Shown here one piece after another: positions 9,579 to 17,797 of a stretch of 58,048 nucleotides of DNA. The first letter of the stretch is position 1. Every line of letters begins with the position of its first letter. This stretch comes from an uncultured Prevotella sp. GTDB lineage: Bacteria; Bacteroidota; Bacteroidia; Bacteroidales; Bacteroidaceae. The translations under genes were made by a program, and so were the position numbers. The notes beneath the pieces were generated by a model, which did no database searches, was not told the origin of the DNA, and worked only from the letters and a program-made list of their open reading frames with translations. The DNA lies in NCBI GenBank assembly GCA_900554545.1, contig USHW01000011.1, forward strand, positions 1 through 58,048, written 5' to 3'.

Positions 9579-9678
9579 GTACATTTTTTTGACAAGATTA
9601 AAAATAGAGGCATAATTTAATCTTTAACCGTGAAAAATACAAAAAGCGGCAAAACGGCATCAAAATAATTGCACAAAA

Positions 9679-9711
9679 TTTGCTAAATGAGTAAGAATTT
9701 GACTACTTTTG
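9679..9711 (+). promoter_or_regulatory. Promoter of the AspT/YidE-type transporter
   Basis: TTTG at 9679-9682, a 21-bp spacer and TACTTTTG at 9704-9711, both exact matches to the Bacteroidota consensus. The start codon is 20 bp downstream. Confidence 0.65.
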
Positions 9712-9731
9712 CACCATCTTAAAGAAATATT

Positions 9732-11420
9732 ATGGATTGGCTTATTAATTTATTTACGGCGACTGACTCAGTGGCGCACATAGCCCTGCTTTACGCAAGC
9801 GTCATAGCCGTAGGAGTGTTTCTTGGGAAAATAAAAATCGGGGGCATTTCCCTCGGTGTGACGTTCGTCCTGTTCGCAGGAATTGCCGCCGGCCACTTCG
9901 GTTTCACCGCAACGCCGAGCGTGCTCGCGTTCCTGCAAGAGTTCGGACTCATCCTGTTCGTCTTCATGATTGGTCTGCAGGTCGGGCCGGGTTTCTTCGA
10001 GAGCTTCAAACGCGGAGGAGTGACGCTAAACGCCCTGTCGACAACTACAATCTTGCTGAACATCCTCGTGATGTTCGCCTGCTACTACATTTTCTTCGAC
10101 ACGTCAGACCCGAAAAACCTTCCGATGATGGTAGGCACACTATATGGAGCAGTTACCAATACTCCGGGCCTCGGTGCCGCCAATGAAGCCCTTATTTCGG
10201 TGTTCAGCGGAGGCAGCGTGCCACAGATAGCATCGGGCTACGCCTGCGCCTACCCTCTCGGCGTTCTCGGAATTATCGGCGCGACAATAGCTATACGCTA
10301 CTTCTGCCATATCAAAACAGACAAGGAAGAAGAGAAACTTGACGAAGAAGAAAACGAGAACGAAGCCGTAAAGCCACACTTCATGAGCATAGAGGTAAGC
10401 AACAGCTACCTTGAAGGCAAGACTATTGCCCAGGTACACGAGTTCCTCAACCGCGACTTCGTATGCTCACGCCTGCTGCACGACGGCCACGTGATAACAC
10501 CTATGGGCAAGACGATATTCCACATAGGTGACAAGCTGTTCATCGTATGCGCAGAGAAAGACGCTGAAGCCATAATCGCCTTCATCGGGCCGGAAGTGGA
10601 AATCGACTGGAAAACACAGGACGAGCCTATGGTAAGCAAGCGAATAGTCGTCACACGTCCGTCCATAAACGGAAAAACGCTCGGACAAATGCACTTCTCG
10701 CGCGGCTTCGGAGTAAACGTAACGAGGGTTACACGCCACGGCATGGACCTTTTCGCACATTCAAGCCTTTCTCTCCAAGTCGGTGACCGCGTGATGGTTG
10801 TCGGTCCGGAGGGTGCCGTCAACCGTATGGCAAATGTCCTCGGAAACTCTGTAAAGCGCCTCAATGCGCCTAACATCGCCACCATTTTTGTGGGCATTTT
10901 TGTCGGAATTATTTTCGGCAGCATACCAATCGCCTGCCCCGGCATACCCGTGCCCATCAAACTCGGCATCGCCGGCGGCCCGCTTATCATAGCAATCCTA
11001 ATCGGAAGGTTCGGTTATAAGGTTCACCTCGTAACCTATACAACGACCAGCGCCAACATGATGCTGCGCGAAATAGGCTTGGTATTGTTCCTCGCAAGCG
11101 TGGGAATCAAAGCAGGAGACGGCTTCCTGGAAACCATTGTACAGGGCGACGGTCTGAAATACGTCTACACAGGATTTTTGATTACAGTCATACCTATTAT
11201 TATAATAGGCCTAATTGCAAGGCTGAAATACAAATTCAACTATTTCACCATAATGGGAATGATTGCCGGAACCTACACAGACCCGCCTGCACTGGCCTAT
11301 GCCAACTCTGCATGTTCAAAGGACGCGCCTGCCGTAGGATATTCCACAGTCTATCCGCTAAGCATGTTCCTAAGGATTTTCACTGCACAAATAATAGTCC
11401 TTTTCTTCTGCGGAATGTGA
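9732..11420 (+). CDS. AspT/YidE-type transporter with two TrkA-C domains
   Basis: An inner-membrane protein of 562 residues with the duplicated layout of the aspartate:alanine exchanger/YidE family: membrane bundle at ~1-200, two cytosolic TrkA-C (RCK-C) domains at ~205-290 and ~295-375, second membrane bundle at ~385-562. The repeated halves share the TxxAxMMLREIGL / QEFGLILFVFMIG type of segment. Known members exchange aspartate for alanine; most Bacteroidales copies are unassigned. Its position between mutAB and the decarboxylase-type genes makes a dicarboxylate or amino-acid substrate tied to fumarate/succinate metabolism plausible, but this is inference. It has its own promoter at 9679-9711 and is followed by a hairpin before the next gene. 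Confidence 0.8.
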   Translation: MDWLINLFTATDSVAHIALLYASVIAVGVFLGKIKIGGISLGVTFVLFAGIAAGHFGFTATPSVLAFLQEFGLILFVFMIGLQVGPGFFESFKRGGVTLNALSTTTILLNILVMFACYYIFFDTSDPKNLPMMVGTLYGAVTNTPGLGAANEALISVFSGGSVPQIASGYACAYPLGVLGIIGATIAIRYFCHIKTDKEEEKLDEEENENEAVKPHFMSIEVSNSYLEGKTIAQVHEFLNRDFVCSRLLHDGHVITPMGKTIFHIGDKLFIVCAEKDAEAIIAFIGPEVEIDWKTQDEPMVSKRIVVTRPSINGKTLGQMHFSRGFGVNVTRVTRHGMDLFAHSSLSLQVGDRVMVVGPEGAVNRMANVLGNSVKRLNAPNIATIFVGIFVGIIFGSIPIACPGIPVPIKLGIAGGPLIIAILIGRFGYKVHLVTYTTTSANMMLREIGLVLFLASVGIKAGDGFLETIVQGDGLKYVYTGFLITVIPIIIIGLIARLKYKFNYFTIMGMIAGTYTDPPALAYANSACSKDAPAVGYSTVYPLSMFLRIFTAQIIVLFFCGM

Positions 11421-11451
11421 CGGTAGGCCAAGTCCTAACATACGGCTATTA

Positions 11452-11486
11452 AGGGCGCGAGGCATGACTGCATGCCTTTGCGCCCT
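11452..11486 (+). terminator. Hairpin after the transporter gene
   Basis: AGGGCGC (11452-11458) pairs with GCGCCCT (11480-11486), with an inner GGCATG/CATGCC stem separated by a small internal loop. There is no T-tract, so it may attenuate or stabilise rather than fully stop transcription into the OadG gene. Confidence 0.45.
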
Positions 11487-11558
11487 CATAAACAAACCTT
11501 ACACAATACGCGGACAAGCACCTAACCACATAACCTTAAAACAAAAAAACATCAAGAC

Positions 11559-12524
11559 ATGAAGAAGACCGTTTTTCTGCTTTGCGCCTTGATGGCAGGC
11601 ACAATTTCGATGTTCGGCCAAGGAGCGAGGAACATCAAGATAAACGAAGTGCTTACCAACAACAAGGCCAATCTTCAAGACAAATACGGGAACCGAGGCG
11701 CATGGGTGGAGCTTACCAACATCGCCTTTTCCACGTATGACGTGCGCGGAATGTACATAACAACAGACCGCCGCGTACTTGACAAGAACCTCTCTGTTCC
11801 TGAACGTACGGCAATGATGAGCTGCATTCCTAACGGAGACAGCCGCACGTCTATGTCAGCACGTGAGCATCTTGTGTTCTTCCTCAACAGCAATCCGGCT
11901 CAAGGCACATTGCATCTCGGAGTCAAGGCGGCAAGCGGAGAACCCGTGTGGGTTGCCTTGTATGACGGTAACGGTATCGACCTGATTGACTCTGTGTCGG
12001 TTCCAGCCTTGGCTGCCGACCAGTCCTATGCAAGGCTTAAGGACGGAGCTGTACAGTGGGAGGTGAAAAGCCCTGACAGCGTTACGCCGGGAATAGAGAA
12101 CTTTATACAAAAGAGCGAGACGAAAATAGCAAAAATCAAGCGTGACGACCCTCACGGGTTTGGTATCTCCGTGTTGTCAATGGGCATTGTATTCTTCTGT
12201 CTTGCCCTGCTTTACGTATTCTTCCGAGTACTTGGACTGTTCATGTCGCACAAGCAAGCACTTAAGAAAGCCGGCAAGATACAACCTATCAAGGCCGCCG
12301 TCAAGACAGGAGAAAAAATCGCAGAGACAGGACACAAGACCAAAGTCATACTGAAAGACGGTCTGCAGACAGGCGGCATAGACAAGGAAATATACATGGC
12401 CGTCATCGCAATGGCGCTTAAACAGTATGAAGACGACGTACACGACATTGAAAGCAACATAATAACCATAAAGCCACACCATACAAACTGGAACATATAT
12501 CCGGAAGAGACGATAATTCCCTGA
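11559..12524 (+). CDS. OadG-like decarboxylase gamma subunit with N-terminal lamin-tail domain
   Basis: 321 residues: a signal peptide (to ~20, ending MFGQ), an extracytoplasmic lamin-tail-type domain (~25-185; begins KINEVLTNN, with WVELTN and YARLKDG blocks), then a single membrane span (~200-222, GISVLSMGIVFFCLALLYVF) and a cytosolic tail. The span and tail are those of the OadG subunit, which in sodium-pumping decarboxylases anchors the carboxyltransferase to the membrane pump. The lamin-tail fusion is found in Bacteroidota versions of this subunit. It heads the OadG-biotin carrier-OadB cluster. The carboxyltransferase alpha subunit is absent here and would have to be encoded elsewhere. 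Confidence 0.75.
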   Translation: MKKTVFLLCALMAGTISMFGQGARNIKINEVLTNNKANLQDKYGNRGAWVELTNIAFSTYDVRGMYITTDRRVLDKNLSVPERTAMMSCIPNGDSRTSMSAREHLVFFLNSNPAQGTLHLGVKAASGEPVWVALYDGNGIDLIDSVSVPALAADQSYARLKDGAVQWEVKSPDSVTPGIENFIQKSETKIAKIKRDDPHGFGISVLSMGIVFFCLALLYVFFRVLGLFMSHKQALKKAGKIQPIKAAVKTGEKIAETGHKTKVILKDGLQTGGIDKEIYMAVIAMALKQYEDDVHDIESNIITIKPHHTNWNIYPEETIIP

Positions 12525-12581
12525 CGGACTACGACAATAACCCGAACAATATTTCATAACCCGAACATAAAGCAAAATAAC

Positions 12582-13025
12582 ATGAACAAATATCAATATA
12601 AAGTACAGGGCGTCGACTATGACGTAGAGATTGTCAACGTAGAAGGCAACATTGCAAAAGTAAACGTGAACGGTATTCCTTTCGAAGTGGAGCTGAAACA
12701 ACCCATCAATCCTGCCACCATGCCGCACAAGCCTGTTGTAACGCCGCCTCACCCCACAGCGGCTACACCCGTAAGCAAACCTGAAAAGCCCGCGGCAAAC
12801 GTTCCGGCCGGCGGCACAAAGGTGACGGCACCTCTGCCCGGAACAATCACTGAGATAAAAGTGAAGGTTGGCGACACCGTAAAAGACGGCGACACTGTAA
12901 TCGTTTTGGAGGCCATGAAGATGCAGAACAACATCGAGGCCGAAGGCAACGGCACGGTGACAGCCGTACTTGTAAACAAGGGTGACACCGTAATGGAAGG
13001 TGACGCGTTGATAACAATTGGATAA
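12582..13025 (+). CDS. Biotin carboxyl carrier protein of a sodium-pumping decarboxylase
   Basis: 147 residues: a small N-terminal beta region (1-50), a Pro/Ala/Lys-rich linker (~50-78) and a C-terminal biotinyl domain. The biotin attachment lysine is K113 in EAMKM. The carrier moves CO2 from the carboxyltransferase to the OadB membrane subunit. Gene order OadG-carrier-OadB with gaps of 57 and 115 bp argues for one transcript and one complex. Given mutAB next door, the complex is more likely a methylmalonyl-CoA decarboxylase than an oxaloacetate decarboxylase; sequence alone does not settle it. Confidence 0.9.
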   Translation: MNKYQYKVQGVDYDVEIVNVEGNIAKVNVNGIPFEVELKQPINPATMPHKPVVTPPHPTAATPVSKPEKPAANVPAGGTKVTAPLPGTITEIKVKVGDTVKDGDTVIVLEAMKMQNNIEAEGNGTVTAVLVNKGDTVMEGDALITIG

Positions 13026-13140
13026 GGAACAAGGGTTGAAAGGCTAAAATGATGCGTTGCACAACCTAACAGCCGCGTACTCATACATTCCGCACAACCC
13101 GACAACCCGTAAAACCTTATAACCATAAAAACAGAAAGCT

Positions 13141-14298
13141 ATGGGATTTATAGATTTCATTTCAAGTAACTTCAATGAGTTCCTGACATATACAGGCTTC
13201 GCCAACGCCACAACAGGCAACCTCATAATGATTGTCGCTGGCGCGTTCTTCATCTGGCTTGCCATCAAAAAAGACTTTGAGCCGTTGCTGCTCGTGCCAA
13301 TCGGCTTGGGCATAATCCTCGGCAACATCCCGTTCCGTGCCGATGCAGGCCTGGAAATAGGTCTATACGAGGACAACTCTGTGCTGAACATATTTTACCA
13401 AGGCGTGCGCCAAGGATGGTATCCGCCTCTGGTGTTCCTCGGCATCGGAGCCATGACCGACTTCTCCGCGCTTATAAGCAACCCTAAACTAATCCTTATC
13501 GGAGCTGCGGCGCAGTTTGGCATCTTCGGCGCGTACATGATTGCCTTGGCTCTTGGCTTCGAACCGAACCAAGCCGCTGGTATTGCAATCATTGGCGGAG
13601 CCGACGGCCCGACGGCAATATTCCTCTCTTCAAAGCTTAGTCCGAACCTAATGGGAGCCATCGCCGTATGCGCATACTCGTACATGGCACTCGTACCAAT
13701 CATCCAGCCGCCTTTGATGCGCCTGCTCACAACAAAGAAAGAGCGCCTCATCCGCATGAAGCCGGCACGCCAGGTGAGCCAGACGGAGCGCATACTCTTC
13801 CCCATCATCGGACTGTTGCTCACAACGTTCATCGTGCCTTCCGGCCTGCCGCTGCTCGGCATGCTGTTCTTCGGCAACCTGCTTAAGGAGTCTGGCAAGA
13901 CAACGCGCCTCGCCAAGACCGCAGGCAGCGCGCTCAACGACATTATCGTCATGCTGCTCGGCCTCACAGTAGGCTGCTCCACACAGGCCAGCGAGTTCCT
14001 TACACTGAAAACCATCTACATCTTCTTCCTCGGCTTCATGGCTTTTGCCATTGCAACAGCTTCAGGAGTGCTCTTCGTAAAGTTCATGAACCTGTTTTTG
14101 CCGAAGTCGAAAAAGATGAATCCGCTTATCGGAAACGCCGGTGTAAGCGCAGTGCCTATGAGTGCACGAATATCCAACAACCTCGGCTTGGAATACGACC
14201 GCCACAACTTCTTGCTGATGCACGCCATGGGACCGAACGTGGCCGGAGTCATCGGCTCGGCCGTAGCAGCTGGAGCCTTGCTCGGATTTATGTCTTAA
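13141..14298 (+). CDS. oadB: OadB-type sodium-pumping decarboxylase beta subunit
   Basis: 385-residue integral membrane protein that releases CO2 from carboxybiotin and exports sodium. The family signature GGADGPTAIF is at ~152-161, with the conserved aspartate at D155. The N-terminal helix, the nine-helix layout and the C-terminal NAGVSAVPMSAR and GPNVAGVIGSAVAAG blocks are all present, so the gene looks intact and full length. It is the last structural gene of the cluster. A 21-bp inverted repeat (14303-14323/14395-14415) lies between it and the following regulator gene. Confidence 0.92.
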   Translation: MGFIDFISSNFNEFLTYTGFANATTGNLIMIVAGAFFIWLAIKKDFEPLLLVPIGLGIILGNIPFRADAGLEIGLYEDNSVLNIFYQGVRQGWYPPLVFLGIGAMTDFSALISNPKLILIGAAAQFGIFGAYMIALALGFEPNQAAGIAIIGGADGPTAIFLSSKLSPNLMGAIAVCAYSYMALVPIIQPPLMRLLTTKKERLIRMKPARQVSQTERILFPIIGLLLTTFIVPSGLPLLGMLFFGNLLKESGKTTRLAKTAGSALNDIIVMLLGLTVGCSTQASEFLTLKTIYIFFLGFMAFAIATASGVLFVKFMNLFLPKSKKMNPLIGNAGVSAVPMSARISNNLGLEYDRHNFLLMHAMGPNVAGVIGSAVAAGALLGFMS

Positions 14299-14302
14299 AC
14301 TA

Positions 14303-14415
14303 TTAAGAATTAAGAGCTAAGAACTGAATTTCAACGTCAAGACAATAAAGAAAATTACCTTCGTGGAAACACCCTACAAGGCATATTTTCTTAATTCTTA
14401 GCTCTTAATTCTTAA
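14303..14415. repeat. Perfect 21-bp inverted repeat flanking 71 bp
   Basis: Left arm 14303-14323 and right arm 14395-14415 are exact reverse complements, made of TAAGAATTAAGAGC-type words. The right arm is preceded by another TTCTTAA copy. The enclosed segment holds TACCTTCG at 14356-14363, one base off a -7 element. The feature could form a large hairpin after oadB or be an invertible segment before the LuxR gene. Confidence 0.7.
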
Positions 14416-14428
14416 CTTCTATCATCCA

Positions 14429-15016
14429 ATGCTTCCCAAAATCGCCATCATACATCCTGACACTCTTGCGGCAATAGGACTGAAACACATGCTGCAAGAA
14501 GTGATGCCAATGCTTGAAGTTGATACATTTCGCAGCGTAAAAGAAATACCGGCGGACTGTGCCGACAGCTATATTCATTACTTCACGGCAACAAGCGCAG
14601 TGGTGGACGACATACATTTCTTTACTGACAGACAGTCAAAAACCATCATCCTAAGCACATCTTCCGCAACACCTTCACCTTTTGCAAGGTTTCACTGCCT
14701 GTGTACATCCGTGCCTGAAAAGCAGCTTGTAAAGTCATTGCTCGTGCTGGAACAAAGCGCACACGCAGCCGGCCGCAACCTTCCAAAGAAAGAAAGCGGC
14801 ACACAAGAAAAGCAACTCTCTGCACGCGAGATAGAAGTAATGTCGCTCATAGTAAAGGGACTCATCAACAAAGAAATAGCCTCACGCCTCAACATATCAC
14901 TGGCGACCGTCGTAACCCACCGCCGCAACATCATGGAAAAGCTCGGCCTGAAAAGCGTTTCCGCATTGACCATCTACGCCGTAACACGAGGCTACGTCGG
15001 CATAAGCGAAATATAA
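14429..15016 (+). CDS. LuxR/NarL-type regulator with degenerate receiver-like N-terminus
   Basis: 195 residues. The C-terminal ~65 residues are a GerE/LuxR helix-turn-helix (LSAREIEVMSLIVKGLINKE ... THRRNIMEKL). The N-terminal ~120 residues have the length of a CheY-like receiver and begin like one (PKIAIIHPDTLAAIGL), but the usual phospho-aspartate after the third strand is not visible; the equivalent stretch reads SYIHYFTATSAVV. It may therefore act without phosphorylation. No sensor kinase gene is adjacent. It follows oadB after 130 bp that include a long inverted repeat, so co-transcription is uncertain. Its targets may include the neighbouring fermentation genes, which is inference only. 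Confidence 0.8.
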   Translation: MLPKIAIIHPDTLAAIGLKHMLQEVMPMLEVDTFRSVKEIPADCADSYIHYFTATSAVVDDIHFFTDRQSKTIILSTSSATPSPFARFHCLCTSVPEKQLVKSLLVLEQSAHAAGRNLPKKESGTQEKQLSAREIEVMSLIVKGLINKEIASRLNISLATVVTHRRNIMEKLGLKSVSALTIYAVTRGYVGISEI

Positions 15017-15088
15017 GCACACGGCAGAACGCCAGACGGTCAGACCCCGGCGATACTTCATCCATCCTAACAAAACCGCAAGGCTTGC

Positions 15089-15177
15089 AAAAGGCCGTCT
15101 TTTATAAAACAAAAGGCGGCCTTTTACCGTATGAAAGGCCACCTTTCGCGATGCGAAAGACGACCTTTCACAACAGA
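15089..15177. repeat. 22-bp double-palindrome repeat array B (4 units)
   Basis: Units 15089-15110, 15111-15133, 15134-15155, 15156-15177 (22, 23, 22, 22 bp). Each unit keeps the AAARGnC...GnCYTTT core. It lies 72 bp past the stop of the LuxR-type gene, which has no other obvious terminator, and before the convergent transporter gene. Confidence 0.85.
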
Positions 15178-15212
15178 CGTGACCGTACAATAAAAACCTT
15201 TATGCCTGCGCA

Positions 15213-15250
15213 TAAAAAATATGGGGCCTTAAACAGCTTAAGACCCCATA
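15213..15250 (-). terminator. Intrinsic terminator of the POT transporter gene
   Basis: TATGGGG-containing arm 15220-15232 pairs with 15238-15250 (one mismatch). On the minus strand a run of six T follows. It lies 20 bp past the transporter stop codon. Confidence 0.75.
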
Positions 15251-15270
15251 ACCTTTCAACGGCAGAACCG

Positions 15271-16950
15271 TCAGCAGACTTTCTCCAACTTCTTCATTAT
15301 TGAGAAGATGAACACTGCCGAGATTACACAAAGTGCGACGAGTATGCCCCAAAGCACCCACAAAGGCAGGCCACCCCAAAGCATTCCGATGATGGAAACG
15401 AGGTAGTTGCCAACTGCCGTCGCTGCAAACCATCCGCCCATCATAAGACCTTTGTACTTCGGAGGAGCTACCTTCGACACGAACGAAATGCCCATAGGCG
15501 AAAGGAACAACTCTGCAAATGTAAGCACGAGATATGTGCTTATAAGCAGGTTAGGCGTAACCCTGTAATCCGTTGTTGTAGAAGCAAGGTCGTCAGGTAC
15601 TGGCAATCCGAGAGAACCCCATACCATAATCATGAAGCCTACGGCCGCAATGAACATACCGATGCCGATTTTCCTTGGAGCTGAAGGCTCTTTGCCCTTG
15701 CTTGCGAGATAGCTGAACACGGCCATAGAAACGGGAGTCAGCGCTACGACGAAGAACGGGTTGAACTGCTGGAACTTCTGAGGCAGGATGCTGATAGTCT
15801 CGTCCATGCCGTTATAATTGTTGTACAGCAAAGCCAAAGCCACACCCAAAACTACAGCTGAAATTATCTTGCCTTTCCCTTTCTTTGACTGGAACAGGCT
15901 GAAAAGGGCGTAAACCATGATGGCGATGAACACAAGATTCCATACGTCGAAGCCGATTCGGGTAAGCCCGGTAGCCGTTGCCGCCGTGTAGTCGCGTGCG
16001 AAGAACGTAAGAGTAAGGCCGTTCTGATGGAACGCCATCCAGAAGAATATCACAACGGCGAACACGAGGCAGAGCGCGATTACGCGCGACTTGGTCTCGG
16101 CCGGAGTAAGCTCCTGTGTGTGCACAGCCTCCTCCTCGCTGCCTGAAGTCTGCTTTGAGCTGTTGTTGACATCGGCATGTTTGAACGTCTTTCTGCCCAA
16201 TACATATATCAACATTGAAATAATCAGAGACACGCACGCCACGGCAAAGCCCATGTGATACGACTCCGAAAGAACGTTGATGTAGTCGTTTGCAAAGCTT
16301 GTAAGCGAAGCCGCGTCCGTGCCTACTCCTTGTGAAGAAGCAAGTGAGACAAACTTGGACATGGCGTCTCCCGACAGTGTACCGTCAAGATACTGGTGCG
16401 CCAAAGCCGGAATGTCACCATTGTATATGAAGTTGTGTCCCTTCATATACCAGTCGGTTATCTTCTCTGCCGCCGTAGGAGCGAAAAGAGCGCCAATGTT
16501 GATGGCCATATAAAATATTGAGAACGCCGTGTCGCGCTTTGCCGAGTACTTCGGGTCATCATACAAGTTGCCTACCATCACCTGCAAATTACCCTTGAAC
16601 AATCCCGTTCCCAGGGCAATCAGGAACAGCGAGCCTATCATCGCCGCTATGCCTACCGCATTGTTGCCAGTAGGAATGGCCAGACAGATGTAGCCGACGA
16701 ACATCACAACGATGCCCAGCGTCACCATTTTACCGAAACCGAACTTGTCTGCCAGGATTCCTCCCACAACCGGAAGGAAATAGACCAAAGCCAGAAAGCC
16801 GGCAAAGATGTTTGATGTAACAGTGGCCGTGAAGCCGAATTTAGCCTGCAAAAACAAGGTGAAAATTGCAAGCATGGTGTAATAACCAAAGCGCTCTCCC
16901 GTATTAGCAAGAGCCAGCGCATACAAACCTTTAGGTTGTCCTTCAAACAT
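15271..16950 (-). CDS. POT-family proton-coupled peptide transporter
   Basis: 559-residue, ~14-helix inner-membrane carrier of the PTR2/POT family, expected to take up di- and tripeptides with protons. The N-terminal signature region reads LANTGERFGYYTML: the second Glu-Arg of the ExxER motif is kept (E19-R20) but the first Glu position is Asn (N16). A long cytosolic loop with an acidic stretch (~265-285) separates the helix bundles. Single-gene unit, terminated by the hairpin at 15213-15250. No promoter matching the consensus was seen upstream. The family call is secure; the altered coupling motif makes the exact substrate/proton mechanism open. Confidence 0.88.
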   Translation of the reverse strand: MFEGQPKGLYALALANTGERFGYYTMLAIFTLFLQAKFGFTATVTSNIFAGFLALVYFLPVVGGILADKFGFGKMVTLGIVVMFVGYICLAIPTGNNAVGIAAMIGSLFLIALGTGLFKGNLQVMVGNLYDDPKYSAKRDTAFSIFYMAINIGALFAPTAAEKITDWYMKGHNFIYNGDIPALAHQYLDGTLSGDAMSKFVSLASSQGVGTDAASLTSFANDYINVLSESYHMGFAVACVSLIISMLIYVLGRKTFKHADVNNSSKQTSGSEEEAVHTQELTPAETKSRVIALCLVFAVVIFFWMAFHQNGLTLTFFARDYTAATATGLTRIGFDVWNLVFIAIMVYALFSLFQSKKGKGKIISAVVLGVALALLYNNYNGMDETISILPQKFQQFNPFFVVALTPVSMAVFSYLASKGKEPSAPRKIGIGMFIAAVGFMIMVWGSLGLPVPDDLASTTTDYRVTPNLLISTYLVLTFAELFLSPMGISFVSKVAPPKYKGLMMGGWFAATAVGNYLVSIIGMLWGGLPLWVLWGILVALCVISAVFIFSIMKKLEKVC

Positions 16951-17027
16951 AGTATTATAATTTTAAGTTGTTAATATACAGACATCGGGCATCCGACATG
17001 CCTGGAAACCGTTTGGCGCCACGCCTT

Positions 17028-17780
17028 TCAGCGTCCGCCCTCACGGTTCTTTGTGCGTATGATGTCGAAGAGGTATGTCAGTTTGACTACGATGTTACCG
17101 AAGTTGGACTTTCCGAAAAAGTCTTTCTTCGAATCACCGTATATGTTTCCCAATCCGTAATAATAGCGGGCCTCCAGCTGGAAGTGTCCAACCTTCGGGT
17201 GGGAATACTCAAGTCCGAGGCCGGCAGCTATTCCGTAGTCGAACTTGTTTTCAACAGCCATCGTGTCTTGCGCCACCACCGAGTTTACACGGTCTTCAAA
17301 ATTGGCATCGTTCACGTTAAAGTTTGTCTTGGTACTCTCGCCCAGACAGAAGCCGATTTGCGGCCCGGCCTGGAAGAAGAACTGAAAACCTTTCTCCTCA
17401 CGGCCCCATCCAAGATGGGCGAATATGGGAATCTGAATATAGTTCATCGTGCGGCTGTACTCTTCGGGCAAACCTGTCACGGAGTTGATTACAGGCGCGT
17501 CATTCACGTCCAATATCTGTTCCTTCCATCCTATCTGTGCATAATTCACCTCGGCCTGCACCGCACAGATTGTACTAAAATACTTCTCACAGACGTAACG
17601 GAACGAGAAACCGCCTGTTATGCCGCCGTGGAATGTCTGGTTGACTTTAGGCGTGAAGCCGACATTGCTCAACACGTAGCCGCCGTTGACACCTATGCTC
17701 ATGTCGTTACGGTACTTGCCCACCTGCGCCGACGCCCCTACAGCGGCTGACAACAATATTAGTAAACAGAGCTTGCGCAT
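17028..17780 (-). CDS. PorT-like outer-membrane beta-barrel protein
   Basis: 250 residues with a signal peptide (cleavage near GASAQ) and a run of amphipathic strands ending in aromatic residues, typical of the eight-to-ten-strand OMP_b-brl/PorT family. The repeated G-GGY/GLG-LEYS strand motifs and the aromatic-rich C-terminal strand (KLTYLFDII) support this. The ATG at 17780 is preferred to a TTG three codons upstream because the signal peptide then starts with MRKLC. The gene follows the LysM protein gene after only 17 bp, so the two are probably co-transcribed and may work together at the envelope. Function unknown beyond the barrel; it is not demonstrably the T9SS component PorT itself. 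Confidence 0.75.
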   Translation of the reverse strand: MRKLCLLILLSAAVGASAQVGKYRNDMSIGVNGGYVLSNVGFTPKVNQTFHGGITGGFSFRYVCEKYFSTICAVQAEVNYAQIGWKEQILDVNDAPVINSVTGLPEEYSRTMNYIQIPIFAHLGWGREEKGFQFFFQAGPQIGFCLGESTKTNFNVNDANFEDRVNSVVAQDTMAVENKFDYGIAAGLGLEYSHPKVGHFQLEARYYYGLGNIYGDSKKDFFGKSNFGNIVVKLTYLFDIIRTKNREGGR

Positions 17781-17797
17781 ACGTTGCAATGAAGATG

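Noticed and set aside
15089..15177. CRISPR-like array
   Set aside because: Units are contiguous 22-23-bp repeats with no unique spacers, and no cas genes are in the window. The same holds for the other seven arrays.
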